From NCBI GenBank assembly GCA_037200125.1, contig JBBCGS010000001.1:682001-746000 (forward strand): a DNA stretch of 64,000 nucleotides. The letters are read 5' to 3'. The notes under the pieces were generated by a model that saw nothing but the letters and a program-made list of their open reading frames with translations, was not told the origin of the DNA and made no database searches. Below, piece by piece: positions 59,127 to 64,000 of this stretch (positions are counted from its first letter, which is position 1; every line of letters starts with the position of its first letter). The translations under genes and the position numbers were made by a program. This stretch comes from JADGHX01 sp037200125. GTDB taxonomy: Bacteria > Pseudomonadota > Gammaproteobacteria > Steroidobacterales > Steroidobacteraceae.

Positions 59127-59600
59127 GTGAAACGACTCGCTGTCCTCTTGCCCCTGGCGTTCGCGATCGGGTCCGCGTTCGGGGCCGATGCGGCCACCAC
59201 CGCCAGCCCCAGCGCCACGAAGGCGGAATGCGACGCCGTGCTGAACGCGGAAGTCCGGCGCCTGGAGGATGGCTTCTCGCGCACGCGGGTGGCCTGGGAG
59301 CAAACGGTCGAACAGCGCTTTCACGAGCACACCGAGCTCACCATCGCGCAGGAAAAGAACGCTCGCGAGACGTTCGACGACCTCGTGCTGAAGCTTTCGA
59401 ACGAGCACGTGAAGGCGGTGGCGCTGCCGGGCATCTATCGCATGATGCTTTCGATCCCTCGCTACGACCTCAACGTCTGCTCGAGACCGGCGGAAATGCG
59501 CTCGATCGGCGACCAGGCGATCGCGGGCTTCCTGCTCAAGCTCACGGAGCTGCTGCCGTTCGTCGAGAAGACCATCGACGCGGCGAAGAGCGATAGCTGA
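59127..59600 (+). CDS. secreted hypothetical protein, 157 aa
   Basis: Signal peptide RLAVLLPLAFAIGSAFGADA, then a helical protein (VRRLEDGFSRTRVAWEQTVEQRF and later LKLTELLPFVEKTID) with two Cys. Not recognised. Ends about 105 bases before the leuA leader peptide. It is likely periplasmic. Confidence 0.65.
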   Translation: MKRLAVLLPLAFAIGSAFGADAATTASPSATKAECDAVLNAEVRRLEDGFSRTRVAWEQTVEQRFHEHTELTIAQEKNARETFDDLVLKLSNEHVKAVALPGIYRMMLSIPRYDLNVCSRPAEMRSIGDQAIAGFLLKLTELLPFVEKTIDAAKSDS

Positions 59601-59705
59601 CAGCCGGCTCCCGCAGCGGCAAGAGCGGCAATCCAGCCCAGTTGTCGAACAGTTCTCGCTGTCGCACCTGTTCAAGCGTCGCAGAGGTGTGCTAGCGTCC
59701 GGCGC

Positions 59706-59804
59706 ATGGCTCTCTTCGAGCACAACGCCCAGCCTTCGGCACCCTGCGCCTCCGCGCGGGTGCTCCTGCTTTCGCTTCTCCTTCTGCGCCCCCAGGCGCA
59801 CTAA
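59706..59804 (+). CDS. leuL: leuA leader (attenuator) peptide
   Basis: 32 codons: MALFEHNAQPSAPCASARV, then seven Leu codons out of eight (LLLSLLLL), then RPQAH and stop, using CTC, CTG, CTT. It is 114 bases upstream of leuA. The Leu run and position are the marks of a leucine attenuator: ribosome stalling at Leu codons when leucine is short would favour an antiterminated leader. The gene is too short to be predicted by size alone. Confidence 0.85.
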   Translation: MALFEHNAQPSAPCASARVLLLSLLLLRPQAH

Positions 59805-59918
59805 ACACACGCGCTACCAGTCGGCGCAAACAAGACTGGAAACCCCCGACCGACCCTGAAGACCCCAAGGATAACTCAGGAAAGTTGCGTCCGTTCTGTC
59901 TGTACGCGAGCGAAAACC
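59805..59918 (+). promoter_or_regulatory. leuA attenuator region
   Basis: Between the leader peptide and leuA. CCAGTC and GACTGG (about 59817-59856) can pair around 59830. The region around CCCCCGACCGACCC is C-rich. A classic GC-stem-plus-T-run terminator was not identified by eye, so the exact terminator/antiterminator is unresolved. Confidence 0.4.
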
Positions 59919-61592
59919 ATGTTGCGCGATCCTTCGAAAAAGTACCGTCCGTTCCCCGTCATCGACCTGCCGAACCGGCAGTGGCCCTCGCGGCGGATCA
60001 CCGCCGCGCCCATCTGGTGCAGCACCGATCTGCGCGATGGGAACCAGGCGCTCTTCGAGCCCATGAACGTCGAAACCAAGAAGCGCCTCTTTCAGACGCT
60101 GGTCGATGTGGGGCTCAAGGAGATCGAAGTCGGCTTCACGTCCGCCTCCGAGACGGACTTCAACACGGTGCGTCAGCTCATCGAGGAAGAGCTCGTTCCG
60201 GATGACGTCACGCTCATGGTGCTGACGCAGGCGCGCGAGCAGCTCATCGAGCGCACCGTCGAAAGCCTGCAGGGCGCGAAGCGCGCCATCGTTCACGTGT
60301 ACAACGCGACCGCGCCGGCGTGGCGCAAGATCGTGTTCGGCATGAGCGTGAAGGAGGTGATGCAGCTCATCGACAAGCAGGTGCGCCACATCAGGACGCT
60401 CACGGATCAGTATCCGGAAACCGAATGGCTGCTGGAATATTCGCCGGAGACGTTCAGTCTCACGGAGCTCGAGGTGTCGCTGGAAGCGTGTCACACCGCG
60501 ATGGCGGCGTGGGGCGTAGGGCCTGGGCGTCCGATCATCCTGAATCTGCCGACCACGGTGGAGAACGCGACGCCCAACGTTCACGCGGATCAGATCGAGT
60601 GGATGCACACGCATCTGCAGTCCCGCGAGCACATCACGCTCTCGGTGCACACTCACAACGATCGCGGCACGGGCATCGCGGCTGCTGAGCTCGCCATGCT
60701 GGCGGGCGCGCAGCGAGTGGAAGGGTGCCTGTTCGGCAACGGTGAGCGTTCAGGCAACGTGGACCTGGTGACGCTTGCGTTGAACCTGTACACGCAGGGC
60801 ATTCATCCGGGGCTGGATTTCTCGGACATCAATGCGATCGGGCGCGCCGTGGAAGAAGCCACGCGGCTGCCGATTCATCCGCGTCACCCGTACATCGGCG
60901 ATCTTGTGTTCACCGCGTTCTCGGGCTCGCATCAGGATGCGATCAAGAAGGGCATGGCGGTGCAGAAGCCCGACGCGCTGTGGGAAGTGCCGTATCTGCC
61001 GATCGATCCCGCCGATCTCGGCCGCACGTATGACAGCGTGATCCGCATCAACAGCCAGTCGGGCAAGGGCGGCATCGCATATCTTCTCGAACGGGATCAC
61101 GGAGTCGTAATCCCGCGCCGGATGCAGGTGGAGTTCAGCGCGCTGGTTCAGCGTGAGGCGGATGCGTCCGAGACGGAGATGACGTCGCAGCATCTTTGGG
61201 CGCTGTTCGAAGCGACGTATCTCGCGGCCGATAGCTCCATCGTCTATCACGGGCACAAGCTGTTCGAGTCGGGCGGGCAGCAGGGGATCGAGCTCGATAT
61301 CACGCTCGCTGGGAAGCGGCGGCATCTTCGCGGCGTTGGCAACGGGCCGATCGACGCGACCGTGAACGCGCTGGGGTTGCCGATTCGCATCGACAACTAC
61401 GAGGAACGGGCGCTGGGACATGGCGCCGATGCTTCGGCGCTTGCCATTGTCGAGGCTGCCCGGGAAGGCGTGCCTGGCAATCGGTTCGGCGCGGGCCGGC
61501 ATGCCAACATCGTGACGGCATCGGTGCTTGCCGTGCTCTGCGCGGCGCGTCGGCTTGGCGTTGCCGCCAGCGACGTGGGGTTTGCAGCCTGA
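59919..61592 (+). CDS. leuA: 2-isopropylmalate synthase
   Basis: 557 residues, the longer LeuA type. Condenses acetyl-CoA with 2-oxoisovalerate, first step of leucine synthesis. The catalytic/metal motif is STDLRDGNQALFEPM (35-49), with the HTHNDRGTG motif of the TIM barrel (near 245) and GNGERSGNVDLVTLAL. The C-terminal ~150 residues are the LeuA dimer domain that binds leucine for feedback inhibition (YHGHKLFESGGQQGIELD, GVGNGPIDATVNAL). It is preceded by a Leu-rich leader peptide and followed by a strong hairpin. Confidence 0.96.
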   Translation: MLRDPSKKYRPFPVIDLPNRQWPSRRITAAPIWCSTDLRDGNQALFEPMNVETKKRLFQTLVDVGLKEIEVGFTSASETDFNTVRQLIEEELVPDDVTLMVLTQAREQLIERTVESLQGAKRAIVHVYNATAPAWRKIVFGMSVKEVMQLIDKQVRHIRTLTDQYPETEWLLEYSPETFSLTELEVSLEACHTAMAAWGVGPGRPIILNLPTTVENATPNVHADQIEWMHTHLQSREHITLSVHTHNDRGTGIAAAELAMLAGAQRVEGCLFGNGERSGNVDLVTLALNLYTQGIHPGLDFSDINAIGRAVEEATRLPIHPRHPYIGDLVFTAFSGSHQDAIKKGMAVQKPDALWEVPYLPIDPADLGRTYDSVIRINSQSGKGGIAYLLERDHGVVIPRRMQVEFSALVQREADASETEMTSQHLWALFEATYLAADSSIVYHGHKLFESGGQQGIELDITLAGKRRHLRGVGNGPIDATVNALGLPIRIDNYEERALGHGADASALAIVEAAREGVPGNRFGAGRHANIVTASVLAVLCAARRLGVAASDVGFAA

Positions 61593-61600
61593 AGTAAGAG

Positions 61601-61671
61601 GCCCTCAATCGCCGGGCGGCCAGAAGTAGAGAGCGCTCCCCCTTCATCTTGGCCGCCCGGCGATTGAGGGC
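61601..61671. terminator. long inverted repeat after leuA, built from the dispersed 20-bp sequence
   Basis: The 20-bp dispersed sequence GCCCTCAATCGCC... occurs at 61601-61620 and as its exact reverse complement at 61652-61671, with about 30 bases between. It starts 9 bases after the leuA stop and can form a long, very stable hairpin. It serves as a likely terminator. The single copy after icd lacks the second arm. Confidence 0.75.
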
Positions 61672-61721
61672 TCTATGTACCGCGGCGAGCACGGGCCGAA
61701 TTGCCCATGCTCGCCCCGGTA

Positions 61722-62270
61722 TCACGCTGCGACCGACAGCGTAGAGGCGTCCGCCGTCGCGGCGGCGGGGTCTGTCGCCGTGCTCCGGTACTGATCGAGC
61801 AGCGAAGCAATCTTCGAGAACATGCCTCCGCCACCACCGTGGTGATGATGTCCGCCCGCTCGGCTGGGTGGCGGAGCCTGCGTGGCGTCGGCTGGTTGCG
61901 CGTCGGCAGCGGCGCCGGTGCTCGCCGTGCCGGCACTCGCCGTCATGAGCTGTGTGCGCAACTGATCGAAGAGCTTCTTCGCGCCATCCGCCAGCTCCGT
62001 CTTGCTGAGCGTGCCGTCGCCGTCCGTGTCCATCGCCTTGAAGAGATCCGCGCCCGCGGTGTCGGACGTGGGATTGGTGCTGGTCGTGGAAGAGGACGCG
62101 AAGTCCATGAACTGACTCAGCTCGCTCTGGTCGATGCCGCCGTCGCCATTGACGTCGAGTTTGCTGAACAACTTCTCCTGCAGGGCCTGCGGGTCGCGCG
62201 AGGCGCGACACTGCGAGGCCGACAGCGTCGCGGTGGAGACAGCCGCGTTGCTGGTGACTGAACTGACCAT
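61722..62270 (-). CDS. EF-hand calcium-binding protein
   Basis: 182 residues. Two EF-hand loops are visible, DVNGDGGIDQSEL and DTDGDGTLSKTEL, each with the acidic ligands and Gly at position 6. The N-terminus is Ser/Thr-rich and the C-terminus contains GGHHHHGGGGG, an unusual natural His/Gly tract that could bind metal, then a helix with a Thr/Ala end. No signal peptide is seen. Xanthomonas-like XopA-type EF-hand proteins have the same layout. The start is ATG at 62270. Confidence 0.8.
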   Translation of the reverse strand: MVSSVTSNAAVSTATLSASQCRASRDPQALQEKLFSKLDVNGDGGIDQSELSQFMDFASSSTTSTNPTSDTAGADLFKAMDTDGDGTLSKTELADGAKKLFDQLRTQLMTASAGTASTGAAADAQPADATQAPPPSRAGGHHHHGGGGGMFSKIASLLDQYRSTATDPAAATADASTLSVAA

Positions 62271-62434
62271 GTGTGCTCCGTGTGATTGAAGTGCGTGAAG
62301 CCGACGATTCGCATCGACGACTTCACGCGTTTCATTTTCGACACGGCGCGTGTAAGGGTTGTCAAGCAATGTAACCGCGAGACGCGGTTAACAATGTCCG
62401 CGCGTGGCGCCCGCAATCGCGTACGGGATCGCCC

Positions 62435-62833
62435 TCACTGCCCGGCCGGCGGCGGAGGTGGCGGGCCGTGGCGCGTGTGCTCGCGACGTTCTTCCTGCAT
62501 CGCCTTGAACTTCGCGAGCTGATCCGGCGTGAGCACGCCGCTCAGCGCCTGAGTCAGTTCCTGCTCATGCTGCCGCATCATCGCGCGCATTTCTTCGGGA
62601 GTCCGACGTTGTCCGGTGGCCTCGAACTGCTTGCGCTCCGCTTCGTGTTGAGTACGCTGCTCGTCGAGGATGCGCTTCACTTGCGCCTTCTGTGTGTCGT
62701 CGAGGCCGAGCTGCCGCACCATCATCCCAGCCATCGGGCCACCGCGTGGCGGAGGTCCCGGTGGGGGTTGTTGAGCGAAGGCAAGCTGTGCCGTAAACAG
62801 CACAACCGCGAGCGCGAGGTTCAGTCGCTTCAT
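62435..62833 (-). CDS. Spy/CpxP-like periplasmic protein
   Basis: 132 residues. Signal peptide (LALAVVLFTAQLAFA), a Pro-rich linker PPPGPPPRGGP, then helices with the LTPxQ motif (LTPDQLAKFKAMQEERREH) found in Spy/CpxP/zinc-resistance proteins. A KRILDEQRTQHEAERKQF helix also matches. They act as chaperones or metal/stress sensors in the periplasm. The C-terminus is Pro/His-rich. Confidence 0.78.
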   Translation of the reverse strand: MKRLNLALAVVLFTAQLAFAQQPPPGPPPRGGPMAGMMVRQLGLDDTQKAQVKRILDEQRTQHEAERKQFEATGQRRTPEEMRAMMRQHEQELTQALSGVLTPDQLAKFKAMQEERREHTRHGPPPPPPAGQ

Positions 62834-63018
62834 GATGGATCTCCTGGAGTCGGGTTGGTGCACGGACGCGCGCTCAGATGCATTGCGTCGGTGTTGCGCG
62901 ACTCTAGGTTGTGCACGATGCGGTCGTTGCAAAGAAATGTGGAAAGGAATTGGGGCGCTCACAGTTCTTGACGTCAACGATCGGAACCGAGGAACGATGT
63001 CTGCTCCCTAATTTCGCT

Positions 63019-63798
63019 ATGCCCAAGAAGACCCCCCACTCCGCGCTTTTCATCCTGAGCCACATGCGCAGTTATTCGTCTGTGCTGAGTCATGTGCTCG
63101 GGTCTCATCCACAGATCGACGGATACTGCGAAACGCATCTGCGTTATCGGTTCTCCTTCGACCTGCTGCGCCTGAAGTGGCGCGTCCGCAGGCTGACCGG
63201 CGAGCCGCTCCGCGGCCGCTATGTGCTCGACAAGATCCTGCACAACTACGCGGTCGCGACCGCGATCCTCGAGAACCCGAATACCCGCGCGATCATCCTG
63301 CTTCGACAGCCCGTCGATGTGGTGCAGAGCATCGTGCACATGGGGCGGCATCTCGACGTGAACGAGCAGAACGCCAACGTCGCGAATGCCACGATGTATT
63401 ACATCGAGCGCCTGAGCCAGCTCGCGCAGTTCGCGCGGGCATTCGGCAAACGAGCCGCCTTCGTGGAGTCCGAAACGCTCATGGCACGTACGGATGAGAC
63501 GCTGGCTTTCCTGCAGGACTTCCTCGGTCTCGATTCGCCGCTCGAACGTCGCTATCGCAGTTTCTCGAAGACCGGCAAGCCGGGCTACGGCGACCCGTCC
63601 GAGATGATCCATAGCGGTGAGATCGGCAGCCGGCGGGATGAGCAACGGCCGCATTACTCGATTCCCCCCGCGCTGCTCGCCCAGGCCGTCACGGCCCATT
63701 CGGAATGTCTTTCCGCCTGCCGCCAGAACTGCGCTCCCGTGTCGGCGATGGGCGAGGGCGAGGAATCCTCGGACGAAGGGCTGCAACTCGCCATCTGA
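63019..63798 (+). CDS. sulfotransferase family protein
   Basis: 259 residues. The PAPS-binding start is unusual but present: ALFILSHMRSYSSVLSHVLGSHP (5'-phosphosulfate-binding-like SxR..Sxx motif) and a later RAIILLRQPVDVVQSIV (3'-phosphate-binding motif RxPxxxxxS). FLGLDSPLERRYR is typical of the C-terminal part. It would transfer sulfate from PAPS to a sugar, lipid or protein; no acceptor is evident. The ATG at 63019 is preferred over an upstream in-frame start at 62911, as homology begins there. Confidence 0.8.
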   Translation: MPKKTPHSALFILSHMRSYSSVLSHVLGSHPQIDGYCETHLRYRFSFDLLRLKWRVRRLTGEPLRGRYVLDKILHNYAVATAILENPNTRAIILLRQPVDVVQSIVHMGRHLDVNEQNANVANATMYYIERLSQLAQFARAFGKRAAFVESETLMARTDETLAFLQDFLGLDSPLERRYRSFSKTGKPGYGDPSEMIHSGEIGSRRDEQRPHYSIPPALLAQAVTAHSECLSACRQNCAPVSAMGEGEESSDEGLQLAI

Positions 63799-64000
63799 GT
63801 GCGGAGCGCGCGGCCTGGTCGGTGAGGCTCCCCGCGAGCCGCATTAAAAGCTGAGCGACTTCCGCGTTGCCTTGTGGGCGGATCGGAAATCCTCATGCCG
63901 ATGGGTCCGCAGGTGGTGGCGCCGTGCCTCGAAGATTGCACGACGCCGCGTTCTGCACAGCTCGCCGAGCCGGCACTGGGTGGCTACGTGCCGCCGCCGA
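63799..64000. other. end of window, possible gene start
   Basis: An open frame starts at ATG 63896 on the + strand (MPMGPQVVAPCLEDCTT) and runs off the window. There is no clear ribosome-binding site and nothing recognisable. It may be a gene beginning here or non-coding sequence. Confidence 0.25.

Overview
The window is GC-rich, densely coded chromosomal DNA from a Gram-negative bacterium. The mix of outer-membrane proteins, lipoproteins, a PQQ dehydrogenase, monomeric isocitrate dehydrogenase, a leuA leader peptide and a glycine-rich C-terminal sorting tail on a subtilase suggests a gammaproteobacterium of the Xanthomonadales/Steroidobacterales kind. This placement is inference from gene content only.

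Layout. 1-1.5 kb: the end of a polyamine-type ABC importer (two permeases) closed by a terminator. 1.7-5.6 kb: a tightly coupled operon of polyphosphate glucokinase, a methionine/glutamine-type transaminase, an omega-amidase and a Cys/Met-metabolism lyase. The transaminase and omega-amidase are a known metabolic pair. 5.7-6.6 kb: a probable ParE-like toxin with an unusual upstream partner, then a DUF2905 membrane protein. 6.8-23.4 kb: a type I-G (formerly I-U) CRISPR-Cas island. It has a 47-repeat array transcribed leftwards, a leader, cas2, a cas4-cas1 fusion, an inserted mntA-hepT toxin-antitoxin pair, a csb3-like gene, cas3 with a single-base frameshift near its end, csb2 and csb1. Beyond csb1 come a DUF1016/YhcG-type nuclease, a previously hidden degenerate mini-CRISPR unit (repeat-like, 35 nt, repeat-like), decayed WYL-regulator and AAA-ATPase genes, and a perfect 36-bp palindrome.

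23.5-37.5 kb is ordinary accessory/core metabolism: isocitrate dehydrogenase, agmatine deiminase, PPK2, a subtilase preceded by a small lipoprotein resembling a subtilase propeptide, a TPR protein, a PQQ dehydrogenase and a patatin/beta-barrel protein. 37.5-45.1 kb is scarred. It holds gene remnants lacking their starts or middles (glmS, NmrA, DUF1697, CYTH, MBL) among intact genes. 45-59 kb carries LysR regulators, thioredoxin, metabolic enzymes, a MscS channel and secreted proteins, including a frameshifted methyltransferase and a GNAT gene with an apparent internal deletion. 59-64 kb holds leuA with a Leu-rich attenuator peptide, a strong terminator built from a dispersed 20-bp sequence, an EF-hand protein, a Spy-like protein and a sulfotransferase.

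The item most worth following is the mini-CRISPR at 22536-22626. Its layout matches that of CRISPR-repeat-like guide RNAs that make Cascade act as a transcriptional repressor (CreA/CreR type), but no target was identified by eye.
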